Shown here piece by piece: positions 8,201 through 15,974 of a DNA stretch of 64,000 bases. Where the stretch lies: positions 1-64,000 of the forward strand of contig NZ_SLZQ01000002.1 of NCBI RefSeq assembly GCF_004342585.1, given 5' to 3'. The DNA comes from Paucimonas lemoignei (GTDB taxonomy: Bacteria; Pseudomonadota; Gammaproteobacteria; Burkholderiales; Burkholderiaceae_D). The translations under genes and the position numbers were made by a program. Every line of letters starts with the position of its first letter. The first letter of the stretch is position 1. The notes under the pieces are model-generated. The model searched no databases. It was given only the letters and a program-made list of their open reading frames with translations, and was not told the DNA's origin.

Positions 8201-9860
8201 CGCCCTGGCCCTGTGGCTAGGCCTTGTCCTTACGGCACAGGCTGCCGAAGGCCCCACGGTGGCATGGTTGCGCGACGGCCAGGTACAGGCGCGCACTCTC
8301 GGCGCCGGCGACGCGCTCCATGCCGACCCGCAGGCGCAAGGCAAGGTTCCGCTAGGCAGCCTGTGGAAGCTGTTCATGTACGTCTATCTGGAAGAGACCC
8401 GGGCGACCGAGCCGGAATATGCCTGCTCCGCCCGAACCCCGGCGTCAAAGGATGAAGATGTATATTGCTGCACGCCGGGCGAGAGCATCGCGCGCTCGCA
8501 GGCCTTAAGCCGGTCATGCGCTCCCTATTTTTCTCCCGCGCGGGTGGGCGCAACGCCGCAAAAATGGGCCCGTTACTGGAACGCGCGGCAGTCGCCGGCG
8601 TGGTTGCGCGACATGCGGCAATTGCGCCCGGAGACCGAAGTCAGCATCGAAGAGCTGCTGACCGCCCTGAGCCGCGTGCCGGCAGAAGGTCGGGCACAGG
8701 CACGCCGGGCGCTGCTCGATATCGGCATCCATGGCTATGGCAAGCAAGCCTGGCCGTTGCTGGGAACCGGCTTGCGCTACAAGACTTTTTCCTGGCGTCG
8801 CGCCGGCGACGAAGCGTTCGGCGGCGCGGCGGGCTGGCTGGCCGACGGCACGCCGTTCTGGATCGGCGGCCGCGGTTCGAGCCGCACGGTATTGGCTACC
8901 TGGGCGCAGCAGCTGGCCGCAGCGCTGCCATCTCCCCGCTGGGCTGAGGCCACGACAGCATCCGGTGACGACAGCTGTGTCGATGTCGATTTCTTCGAGC
9001 GGTATCCGGTGCGGGCGGTATGGCAGGCGGGTAAGCATGTCAAGGCTGTACCGGGAGAATTGCGCGGGCGTTTTCGCATTGAATTTGAAAACGGCAACTG
9101 GCTCAGCGTCGCGTCGCGCGGCGAGCTGTTACTGGCGCGTCATGGCGATACCTTGCGCGTTCATGGGCGCTTCTCCATGAATGACTATGTGGCGCGCGTG
9201 GTGGACCGCGAAGGCGATGCCATGAAATTGCATGCCGGCCGTGCGCTTGCCATCGCGGCGCGCACCTATCTCGTGCAAAACGCCCGCTTCGATGCGGGCT
9301 GCTGGCATATCGCCGACTGGAGCCGCACCCAGCGCGTGAGCGCCAATCCGCCCAGCGATGCCGCGCTTGCCGCCGCCTGGTTTTCCGACGCCATGCTGCT
9401 GCGCGGCGCCCCGATCGGCTACCATGCCACGCAGGCCGGCAAGAACCGCCTGTCGTGGCAGAAGGCGGTAGAGCAGGACCGCAACGGATGGGATTTCGAA
9501 CGCATCCTCATGCACGCTTATCCGCAAGCGGTGCTGGCTTCGCTCAGCGGACGCGAAGAGTGTCGCCGGCTTGATGCCGCTGAAGCGTGGCTCGCGCGCG
9601 CTGTTGCTTCATGGCGCCGTGTGCTAGAACGCGAAGCGGGGTTCGAGACGCCGGAGCTGTTGCCCCGGATCTGTGCGCTGGCGGATGGATACCCGTACGC
9701 TGACCAGCGGCGCTTGCGCATCTACGTGCGCGGCTGGCAGAACCTGAATGAGCGGATGACGCTGGCGCATGAATACCTGCACCTGGCTTTCCGGTTCCAT
9801 CCCCATGGCGCCGATGAACAATACATTGAACGGCTGGCGCGCCGATTGATCGAGGGGTAA
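8178..9860 (+). CDS. yfaQ: YfaQ-like DUF2300 protein: PBP-like, SpoIID-like and HExxH regions
   Basis: 560 residues from GTG 8178, chosen for GAGGAA 7 bp upstream and the signal peptide starting VPISKCASALALWLGLVLTA; it overlaps yfaS. Known family: DUF2300. By eye three regions appear. Residues 55-245 resemble a serine transpeptidase/beta-lactamase fold: GSLWK (Ser61, Lys64), LSRSCAPYF near 113 (compare SCNxxF) and YKTF near 202 where KTG is expected. Residues about 330-430 resemble SpoIID/LytB: MNDYVARVV and ALAIAARTYLV. The C-terminus has AHEYLHLAF (His531, Glu532, His535), a zinc-peptidase-like HExxH. The first two motifs are partly degenerate, so activity is uncertain. Probably periplasmic and directed at peptidoglycan. 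Confidence 0.8.
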   Translation: MPISKCASALALWLGLVLTAQAAEGPTVAWLRDGQVQARTLGAGDALHADPQAQGKVPLGSLWKLFMYVYLEETRATEPEYACSARTPASKDEDVYCCTPGESIARSQALSRSCAPYFSPARVGATPQKWARYWNARQSPAWLRDMRQLRPETEVSIEELLTALSRVPAEGRAQARRALLDIGIHGYGKQAWPLLGTGLRYKTFSWRRAGDEAFGGAAGWLADGTPFWIGGRGSSRTVLATWAQQLAAALPSPRWAEATTASGDDSCVDVDFFERYPVRAVWQAGKHVKAVPGELRGRFRIEFENGNWLSVASRGELLLARHGDTLRVHGRFSMNDYVARVVDREGDAMKLHAGRALAIAARTYLVQNARFDAGCWHIADWSRTQRVSANPPSDAALAAAWFSDAMLLRGAPIGYHATQAGKNRLSWQKAVEQDRNGWDFERILMHAYPQAVLASLSGREECRRLDAAEAWLARAVASWRRVLEREAGFETPELLPRICALADGYPYADQRRLRIYVRGWQNLNERMTLAHEYLHLAFRFHPHGADEQYIERLARRLIEG

Positions 9861-9862
9861 AC

Positions 9863-10630
9863 ATGCAAGGCATTCTTCCGATATGGATGATCCTGGGTGG
9901 TTTGGGGCTGGCGGCCGGTAGCGCGTTCGCGCAGCCGGAAATCGATACGCCGCGCGGCGGGTGGCGCCATAGCCAGGACCAGGCAGCCGGATTCAGGCAG
10001 CGGGTCAATTATCCTGCCTCCTCCGTCAACGCCCAGGACCACCCTGACGCGGCGCTGATCAAAGGTCGCATCGCCGCGACAGGCAAGGGCAAGCCAGCCA
10101 AACTGGTCGTCAATGGCGCGGCCATGCCCTTGGCAACCGATGAGGCAGGCAATTTTTCTCGCCCCTATGCATTTGGCAGCGGCTCCAACAGCATCGAGGT
10201 GAGGGACGCCGATGGCAAAACGCGCAAGCGGGTGCAATTCTATGACTCATATGCGGCGCGTTCGCAGGCGAAGTTGCGGGTGGTGCTGTCCTGGGATAGC
10301 GATGGCACCGATATCGACTTGCATGTGGTTTCGCCCGATGGCCAGCACGTTTTCTACGGCAATCGGGTGAGCGCCAACGGCGGCGCGCTGGATGTGGATG
10401 TCACAACTGGATACGGTCCGGAAATCTATGCCAATCCGACTCCTCCCAAGGGCGTCTACCATGTCTACGTCAATTATTTCGGTGCCGGATCAGACCATGG
10501 CGATCTGACGACCACACAGGTGGCGGTCATCACGAATGAAGGCACGCCCTCGGAAAAACAGCAGATCATGCAAGTCCCGTTGCGCAAGCCGGGCGAGCTT
10601 ACTCTCGTCAAGTCATTCAGTTATCCATGA
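9863..10630 (+). CDS. yfaP: YfaP-like DUF2135 protein, copy 1
   Basis: 255 residues, exported: signal peptide ending GLAAGSAFAQ. The C-terminal half is DUF2135, with SWDSDGTDIDLHVVSPDG near residue 146 and GVYHVYVNYFGAG near 200, a beta-sandwich with an Asp-rich edge that may bind metal. The N-terminal half (KLVVNGAAMPLATDEAGNF) looks like a second small beta domain. Starts 2 bp after yfaQ and overlaps the next, related gene by ATGA. The molecular role is unknown; by context it belongs to the alpha-2-macroglobulin system. Confidence 0.82.
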   Translation: MQGILPIWMILGGLGLAAGSAFAQPEIDTPRGGWRHSQDQAAGFRQRVNYPASSVNAQDHPDAALIKGRIAATGKGKPAKLVVNGAAMPLATDEAGNFSRPYAFGSGSNSIEVRDADGKTRKRVQFYDSYAARSQAKLRVVLSWDSDGTDIDLHVVSPDGQHVFYGNRVSANGGALDVDVTTGYGPEIYANPTPPKGVYHVYVNYFGAGSDHGDLTTTQVAVITNEGTPSEKQQIMQVPLRKPGELTLVKSFSYP

Positions 10631-11427
10631 ACATCCTGCCAAAACTCGCACCAAACATCGCGCTCCTTGCGGCAATCCTTTTTTTCTCTGCTTCGGCGCA
10701 CGCTACCGAACTGACTTCCCCGCGCGGCGGATGGAATTATTCCGGCCTGACCGACAAGTCGGGCGAGTCGCGCGTGGCCTATCCCACGCCGCCGATCAAT
10801 CGCGGCGCCCAGAAGCATCGCCGCATGATCGAGGGGCATATTCGCGAGGCCGGTAACCAGCGCGGTGCCAAGCTGGTAGTCAACGGCAATCCGATGGCGC
10901 TCGATACCGGCGCGGATGGCCGTTTCCAGCGGTATTACGCGTTCGGCGGCGGCTCCAACAGCGTCGAAGTCAGGTCCGCAAGCGGTAAGGAAAGCAAGCG
11001 GGTGCAATTCTATGAAGCCAACCCGGGCCAGCAATCGCCGCAACTGCGCATCGTGTGTTCATGGGATGCGCCGGAGGCCGAGATCGATCTGCATATCGTC
11101 ACGCCGGATGGGCAGCATGCCTTTTTCGCGCAGCCCGTGCTCGATGGCGGCGGGGGATTGGATGTCGATAGCGTCGATGGTCCAGGGCCTGAAATGTTCA
11201 CCACCATCGCCCCGCGCCATGGCGCCTACCATGTCTATGTGAATTACTGGGGCAGTTATGGACCGGGCGGCTACAACTTCGATGACTCGGTGCGGCAAAA
11301 GCCCATTGTGACTGCGCGCATCACCCTCGTGTATTACGAAAATACGGCAAAAGAAAAACGCGAAAGTTTCGTGATCCCCTTGCGCAGGATAGGCGAGCTC
11401 ACGCTCGTGAAATCATTTATGTTCTGA
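10627..11427 (+). CDS. YfaP-like DUF2135 protein, copy 2
   Basis: 266 residues, a tandem paralogue of the gene before it. It shares the signal peptide, the LTSPRGGW segment after cleavage (copy 1: DTPRGGW), KLVVNG, AFGGGSNSVEVR, SWDAPEAEIDLHIVTPDG and the closing GELTLVKSF. It differs most in an insert near residues 215-235 (YGPGGYNFDDSVRQKP). The start overlaps the stop of copy 1 (ATGA), giving coupled translation. It closes the operon; no clear terminator follows. Confidence 0.8.
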   Translation: MNILPKLAPNIALLAAILFFSASAHATELTSPRGGWNYSGLTDKSGESRVAYPTPPINRGAQKHRRMIEGHIREAGNQRGAKLVVNGNPMALDTGADGRFQRYYAFGGGSNSVEVRSASGKESKRVQFYEANPGQQSPQLRIVCSWDAPEAEIDLHIVTPDGQHAFFAQPVLDGGGGLDVDSVDGPGPEMFTTIAPRHGAYHVYVNYWGSYGPGGYNFDDSVRQKPIVTARITLVYYENTAKEKRESFVIPLRRIGELTLVKSFMF

Positions 11428-11777
11428 CATCGCCAGGCTTGCCAATCGAATATGTCGAATTCATATCGACGCTTCAAATTGATTTTCTTGCATGATTTGG
11501 CGTGTCAAAAAAATGCTGCATATTGATTGTTGGAATCATCCGCTTGCTGTACAGTTTCTCGAAGCTGACGATGACATACCGTTTGCAGTTTCCCGGTGAT
11601 TGCAATATCTGCATCGCTTATTTGCTGCTCTAAGCTGCGCCGCTGCTAGTGGCGTCGCGAAATTGGCGGCAATGGCAATGACGTCAGCAACTGGCAGTAG
11701 ACCTGAAAGCCAGGTCGACACTGCGCCGACATACTGATCTCGCCCTTATCGAGGGCGCTATATCGCAAGGAGCTGAC
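11428..11777. other. intergenic region after the yfa-type operon
   Basis: No gene seen. The first 150 bases are AT-richer and could hold a promoter for the next gene, but I cannot fix one. A short hairpin, GCCCT-TATCG-AGGGC, lies near 11740-11755, and AAGGAG lies just before the ATG at 11778. Confidence 0.4.
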
Positions 11778-12146
11778 ATGCCCTGGGAAGCACTGCTATC
11801 ACGATTTGTAATGAGTTTCGCGGCAATCGGTATCGCCTCGTTTTTTTACGTCCGGCTGCTGTCATGGGCCTGGGGTCATTTGCAGGGCAACGCCAAAGCC
11901 TCCTTTACCCTGCTGGCTTATCTGCTGATGGGCGTGACAATCGGCGGAGCCTTCGTCAATATCCTGTTGGCCGAAGCCGACGCATCGGCGCGGCATGGCA
12001 TGGCGTATCTGGGCACGGTCGCCTTCCTGTGGATCTGTTCGGTTGCGCCGACCTTCCTCTATATTAGCGCGCAATCACCAAGGCTGCGTCCCATCACACC
12101 TCTCGCCGCGCAGGACGACTATGGCGTCGCGACCAAGCATGGCTGA
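11778..12146 (+). CDS. small multi-spanning membrane protein, unknown
   Basis: 122 residues with a strong ribosome-binding site (AAGGAG, 5 bp spacing). Three hydrophobic segments are visible: about residues 9-30 (FVMSFAAIGIASFFYVRLL), 41-66 (ASFTLLAYLLMGVTIGGAF) and 74-95 (GMAYLGTVAFLWICSVAPTF). I do not recognise the family. It stands alone, convergent with the outer-membrane barrel gene 27 bp downstream. Confidence 0.6.
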   Translation: MPWEALLSRFVMSFAAIGIASFFYVRLLSWAWGHLQGNAKASFTLLAYLLMGVTIGGAFVNILLAEADASARHGMAYLGTVAFLWICSVAPTFLYISAQSPRLRPITPLAAQDDYGVATKHG

Positions 12147-12173
12147 CCGCTGACAGGCGCACGTCGCCTGCAG

Positions 12174-13037
12174 CTAAAACCTTGCCGACAGCCCGATAGT
12201 CCAGGCCCAATCGGGTGTGTTCCTGTTGAGCCCGCGCCGCAAGGCCGCATCGACTTGCCAGGAGTCGGACAGCAAATAGGTCGCGCCTGTGCCGGCGTAC
12301 ACCATTGAGTCGCCATTGCTTGCATGCGCGATCTGCGGCGCAGCCAGTTCGATAAACGTGGCGAAGCGGTCTGCCCACTGCTTGCCGAGCACGATACCGA
12401 ATATGCCCGAGGCAAACCGCTTGCCACTGTCGGTCTTGTCGTAGCTAATTCCCGGCATCACGCCCAACGAAAAATCAGCAGGCAATTCCCATTCCGCTGT
12501 CGCGCGCAGCGATGGCCTCAGTCCGTTGCCGCGAAACGACGCCGTGCCGGTATTCATGTCGAGATTCAGAAGTATGCCCACCGAAGGCGTGCTGCCCTGG
12601 CCATCCCTTACGTGCCACTTCGCTCCCAGCGAGGCATCGGCATAACCTGTCTCGACGGTGGCAACGCCTGTGGCTAACTCCTTGCTCCGATGGATCGTCC
12701 TGCCATCACTTTCCAGGCGCAATTCCCACGTATCACCCAGCCCCATGCGCAGCAACACCGGCGTGGTGAAGCTGCGCTCTCTGGTGCCGCCGGTGTTGGT
12801 GCGATCCCATGCCAGCCCGGTTTCGATCTGCAAGCGGCCCTTGCCGACGACTGCGCTGGATTCGACAAAGTCCGGGCGGTCGGTAGAGATTTTGTCATTG
12901 CTTGCAGCATGGGCGGCGCCGGCCGATATCAGCGATGTGGCCAGCAAGACGCCGATGATCTGGCTGCAAGGATGGAGAATGGCTTGGAGAGACGCGTACA
13001 TGTTTACAAGTTGTATGAAAGGCTTAAATGAAAACAT
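12174..13037 (-). CDS. outer-membrane beta-barrel transporter, phenol_MetA_deg family
   Basis: Up to 287 residues. The mature part opens with ISTDRPDFVESSAVVGKG, the hallmark start of the putative MetA-pathway/transporter family (PF13557), followed by alternating beta strands and a terminal Phe (GLSARF), as expected for a protein folded by Bam in the outer membrane. The signal peptide (QIIGVLLATSLISAGAAHA) fits better if translation starts at ATG 13001; neither start has a clear Shine-Dalgarno. Substrate unknown; the link to phenol degradation is only a family label. Confidence 0.7.
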   Translation of the reverse strand: MFSFKPFIQLVNMYASLQAILHPCSQIIGVLLATSLISAGAAHAASNDKISTDRPDFVESSAVVGKGRLQIETGLAWDRTNTGGTRERSFTTPVLLRMGLGDTWELRLESDGRTIHRSKELATGVATVETGYADASLGAKWHVRDGQGSTPSVGILLNLDMNTGTASFRGNGLRPSLRATAEWELPADFSLGVMPGISYDKTDSGKRFASGIFGIVLGKQWADRFATFIELAAPQIAHASNGDSMVYAGTGATYLLSDSWQVDAALRRGLNRNTPDWAWTIGLSARF

Positions 13038-13227
13038 CGCAACTTTTGATTATCTGGCCGATTCTGAAAAAATCAGTCGCGCTCAACCTGCTCGAACGCA
13101 AGAAAACGGCGCGTGCCGAATGGGCGGCCTAGATTGCTACTATTAAATGCAAGAAACTTTGACTTGAACGCATCGTCGAATAAGGCACCAAAGCAGTCAT
13201 TCACGAACAAGAATATGGAGCCTGTAG

Positions 13228-13506
13228 ATGGATTTGCATGTGGAAAGCCGGCCCGGATATCGAGGCCAACCCGAGCCTACCGCCTTTGAACTGGGCGGCC
13301 AGGTTGTGAAAGTCCGACAAATCATTGATCGCTGGATAGCCAGCGATCATAGTTACTTTAAGATAGAGGCGGATGATTCCGGCATTTATATCCTGCGCTT
13401 CACGCCGGATGAACGGCACTGGGAAATGACGCTTTTCCAGTCGCCGGCAGGGCTGGAATTTTCCGGGATATATTCTTCATCAAGACGCGCCAGGACAAGA
13501 CAGTGA
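13228..13506 (+). CDS. hypothetical 92-residue protein
   Basis: Starts at ATG 13228 with GGAG 8 bp upstream. It has a compact beta-rich core (VVKVRQIIDRWIASDHSYFK followed by IYILRFTPDERHWEM), similar in pattern to small beta-barrel-like proteins found in many betaproteobacteria. No signal peptide or membrane segment; cytosolic. The basic tail (SSRRARTRQ) is probably unstructured. Function unknown. Confidence 0.55.
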   Translation: MDLHVESRPGYRGQPEPTAFELGGQVVKVRQIIDRWIASDHSYFKIEADDSGIYILRFTPDERHWEMTLFQSPAGLEFSGIYSSSRRARTRQ

Positions 13507-13569
13507 GGAGTCACTGAAGGGCAGGGCGTGAATATAAGCCAGTCGATGCTTCGGGGAGGCACGAGCGAT

Positions 13570-14256
13570 ATGCGCAAATCCATACGGTTTTTTCTTTGCC
13601 AGCTTTGCATGCTGGCCTGGACTGGCGCTGTCCTGATGCCGGCGGCCCGCGCCGATGCCATCGAAGATTTTTTCAAGGCTGCGGAAATGGATAACGTCGA
13701 TGAAGTCCGTTCCCTGTTGCAGCAAGGCTTGAACCCGAATGTCACGGAAAAGTACCGGGGCAATACCGGTTTGATCACGGCCTTGCTGGAAGGCTCGGTG
13801 AATACGTTTCACGAGCTGGTCAATAGGCCCGGCGTGGACCTGGAAGCGACCGCAAGAAATGGCGACAATGCCCTGATGATTGCCGCCTTCAAGAAAAACC
13901 GGACGGCGGTGGATACGCTGCTGGCAAAGGGTGTCGCCATCAATCGCCCGGACTGGAACGCCTTGCATTACGCCGCGGCCAGCGGCAGTAACGATATCGT
14001 CGAGACATTGCTGGAACGCGGGGCGGAAATCAATGCGCGCTCGCCCAACCAGAGCACGCCCCTCATGGTCGCTGCCTATGAAGGCCATTTCTCGACGGTG
14101 AAGCTGCTGCTCGATCGCGGAGCGGATGCCTCGCTGATCAACGAGTTGAACATGAATGCCGTCGATTTCACCAAGCGGCTGGACCGCCGCGACATTGCCG
14201 AATTATTGACGGATCATTTGAAAAAGAATGGGCAATTGCGCGCTTCGCTGAAATAA
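13570..14256 (+). CDS. exported ankyrin-repeat protein
   Basis: 228 residues from ATG 13570, chosen for GGGGAGG about 10 bp upstream and because a signal peptide (FFLCQLCMLAWTGAVLMPAA, then ARAD) follows directly. The mature protein is four to five ankyrin repeats, the clearest being NALHYAAASGSNDIVETLL and TPLMVAAYEGHFSTVKLLL. Bacterial periplasmic ankyrin proteins are protein-binding scaffolds, in some species linked to catalase and oxidative stress (AnkB type). No catalase gene is nearby, so the partner is unknown. Confidence 0.82.
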   Translation: MRKSIRFFLCQLCMLAWTGAVLMPAARADAIEDFFKAAEMDNVDEVRSLLQQGLNPNVTEKYRGNTGLITALLEGSVNTFHELVNRPGVDLEATARNGDNALMIAAFKKNRTAVDTLLAKGVAINRPDWNALHYAAASGSNDIVETLLERGAEINARSPNQSTPLMVAAYEGHFSTVKLLLDRGADASLINELNMNAVDFTKRLDRRDIAELLTDHLKKNGQLRASLK

Positions 14257-14323
14257 TCCGGCTTTCTGCGATAACTAAAAACGGCCGGCATCAAATGGAC
14301 CGGCATCAAACGAGGATAGCCCA

Positions 14324-14752
14324 GTGCGCCTATGGTCTTTACACCCGCGATATTTGGATACGAAAGGCTTGCTCGCCCTGTGGCGGGAAGGCTTGCTTGC
14401 GCAGAACGTGCTGCTTGGCCTTACCAAGGGGTACAAGCATCATCCGCAACTGAACAGATTCCGTGCCGCTGCCGATCCGGTGGTGGCGATCGGCGCGTAT
14501 CTGTCGCAAGTGGTGATCGAAGCGACCAGTCGCGGCTACAAGTTCGATCACACGAAAATCATCAGGAATGCCGCCTGTCCGGAAATCGATGTCACGCTGG
14601 GGCAGCTTGAATACGAGTGGCAGCATCTGCTGGCCAAGCTGAAATCGCGCTCGCTCGAGAAATACGAAAATGTGAAGGATATTCCCACGCCGGAAGCGCA
14701 TCCATCCTTTCGCGTCGTGCCGGGCGATATCGAGGACTGGGAGCGGATGTAG
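14324..14752 (+). CDS. pyrimidine-dimer DNA glycosylase/endonuclease V family protein
   Basis: 142 residues from GTG 14324 with GAGGAT upstream. The N-terminus MRLWSLHPRYLDTKGL and the GYKHHPQLNRF segment near residue 36 match the bacterial branch of PF03013, related to phage T4 endonuclease V (DenV), which removes UV-induced pyrimidine dimers by glycosylase and lyase action. Whether this branch does so is inferred from the family. Two direct copies of CCGGCATCAAA (14285-14295 and 14300-14310) lie just upstream. Confidence 0.72.
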   Translation: MRLWSLHPRYLDTKGLLALWREGLLAQNVLLGLTKGYKHHPQLNRFRAAADPVVAIGAYLSQVVIEATSRGYKFDHTKIIRNAACPEIDVTLGQLEYEWQHLLAKLKSRSLEKYENVKDIPTPEAHPSFRVVPGDIEDWERM

Positions 14753-14826
14753 TCGCGATTCTCAGGACCTTATCCGCTCTCTGCTTTAATCTGATGTACT
14801 ACTTCTGCCGAACATGATCGGCAGGT

Positions 14827-15240
14827 TCAACGTGACGTCGGTCGCTCGATATTCTGCCGGCGCGGCGGTGGCAAATCTTCCGGCGCGGTTTCCGTTCCGG
14901 CATCCAGATCCAGGTCCGGGCTGAGATAATCGATGCGGTCGGTTTCGATATCGGCATTCAGCTCCACATCGCCTTCACGCCCTGCGGTGACATCCTCGCC
15001 GGTGGCAGTCGAGTCTTCATTATCGTCACTGGCTTCAATATTGCGGATATCCGGGTCTTCCGTGGTGCCGCGGTCCAGGTCCAGTCCGAATCCCGGCTCG
15101 TCGATGGCCCGTATGCCGGGCTGCACATCGCTGCCGGTGTCGGAAAGGTCGCTCGGACCGAGTTCCTTGTTGCTGTGTCCTTTGCCAAGCTGGCGGTCGG
15201 GTTCGGGCATGTTGTCCGGGTCCAGGGTGCTTGATGACAT
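14827..15240 (-). CDS. very acidic 137-residue protein
   Basis: Starts at ATG 15240 behind AAAGGAG (5 bp spacing). The protein is rich in Asp, Glu and Gly, low in hydrophobics and probably disordered (ASDDNEDSTATGEDV). No signal peptide, helix or known domain. It lies upstream of, and in the same direction as, nothing obvious, so it is probably its own transcription unit. Similar acidic stress-type proteins occur in the Oxalobacteraceae, but I cannot assign a function. Confidence 0.6.
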   Translation of the reverse strand: MSSSTLDPDNMPEPDRQLGKGHSNKELGPSDLSDTGSDVQPGIRAIDEPGFGLDLDRGTTEDPDIRNIEASDDNEDSTATGEDVTAGREGDVELNADIETDRIDYLSPDLDLDAGTETAPEDLPPPRRQNIERPTSR

Positions 15241-15487
15241 GGTGGCTCCTTTTGTGTTGATGAATGACGCTGACTCAGCCGTGTGCGATGGCGCGTGGTG
15301 ACACGCAAGCGGGAAAGAAGCGCGCAACTTCACCGGCATCCCATCGCCAGGTCCGAGCAAGGCGTACACAATGAGTGTGATTGCCTGAAATGCAATCGGT
15401 TCGATGCCCGCAGCATGTTGATCCTTGCCGGACCCGGGTTGGCTCTGCAGCGGGCCGCAGCGCAGGAGAAAGAGAAAAGAAAAAGAG

Positions 15488-15521
15488 AAAAGAAAAAGGG
15501 CCTTGGGATGCACCAAGGCCC
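15488..15521 (-). terminator. Rho-independent terminator with long pyrimidine tail
   Basis: GGGCCTTGG (15498-15506) pairs with CCAAGGCCC (15513-15521) around a six-base loop. On the minus strand the hairpin is followed by CTTTTTCTTTTCTC, part of a polypurine run on the plus strand (about 15465-15500). It ends the YqjD-like gene. Confidence 0.85.
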
Positions 15522-15540
15522 TGTAGCGGCGTTAAACGGA

Positions 15541-15864
15541 TTAGCGACGCATCATGAGAAAGCCCAGCACCACGCCGATAGCGGCACCGATGCCGACGGC
15601 TTGCCATGGGTTATCGCGGACATACTGGTCCGTGCTATCCATCGCAGTGCGAGTGCGTTCGCTGACATTTTCCTGGATGTCAGAAAAGTTGCTTTTTGCC
15701 TGGCTGAAGGTGTCTTGGAACTTGGAACGGGCATTGCGATATTGCTCGCTCATTTGTTCACCAAGCTGCTGGCCGGTTGCCTTCAGCGTATCAGTGGCAT
15801 CCCGTGCCGCGTTTTTCATGTCTTTACCCATCGAATCACTTGAATTGGTCGAACTGTAGTCCAT
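15541..15864 (-). CDS. YqjD/ElaB-like glycine-zipper protein (DUF883)
   Basis: 107 residues from ATG 15864 (GAGGGG upstream, about 8 bp). A long amphipathic helix (ARDATDTLKATGQQLGEQM onward) ends in the family's C-terminal tail DNPWQAVGIGAAIGVVLGFL, a single glycine-zipper membrane anchor. E. coli YqjD and ElaB bind stationary-phase ribosomes to the inner membrane and are RpoS-controlled; the same role is plausible here. Monocistronic, with its own terminator. Confidence 0.8.
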   Translation of the reverse strand: MDYSSTNSSDSMGKDMKNAARDATDTLKATGQQLGEQMSEQYRNARSKFQDTFSQAKSNFSDIQENVSERTRTAMDSTDQYVRDNPWQAVGIGAAIGVVLGFLMMRR

Positions 15865-15974
15865 GGCCAAATCCCCTCTTGAAAGTAGAAATTTGAGTGT
15901 AAGCAGAGAGAAGGGAAATGGCTTGCGCCTAATCAAAGCATGATGGCGCTTGACGTGTAACGGCGCATTGTCTG

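Noticed and set aside
14285-14310. Two direct copies of CCGGCATCAAA before the pyrimidine-dimer glycosylase gene
   Set aside because: Only two copies of 11 bp; too small to call a repeat array or operator pair.
14805-14824. CTGCCGA/TCGGCAG hairpin after the acidic-protein gene
   Set aside because: No T-run on either strand, so I did not call it a terminator.
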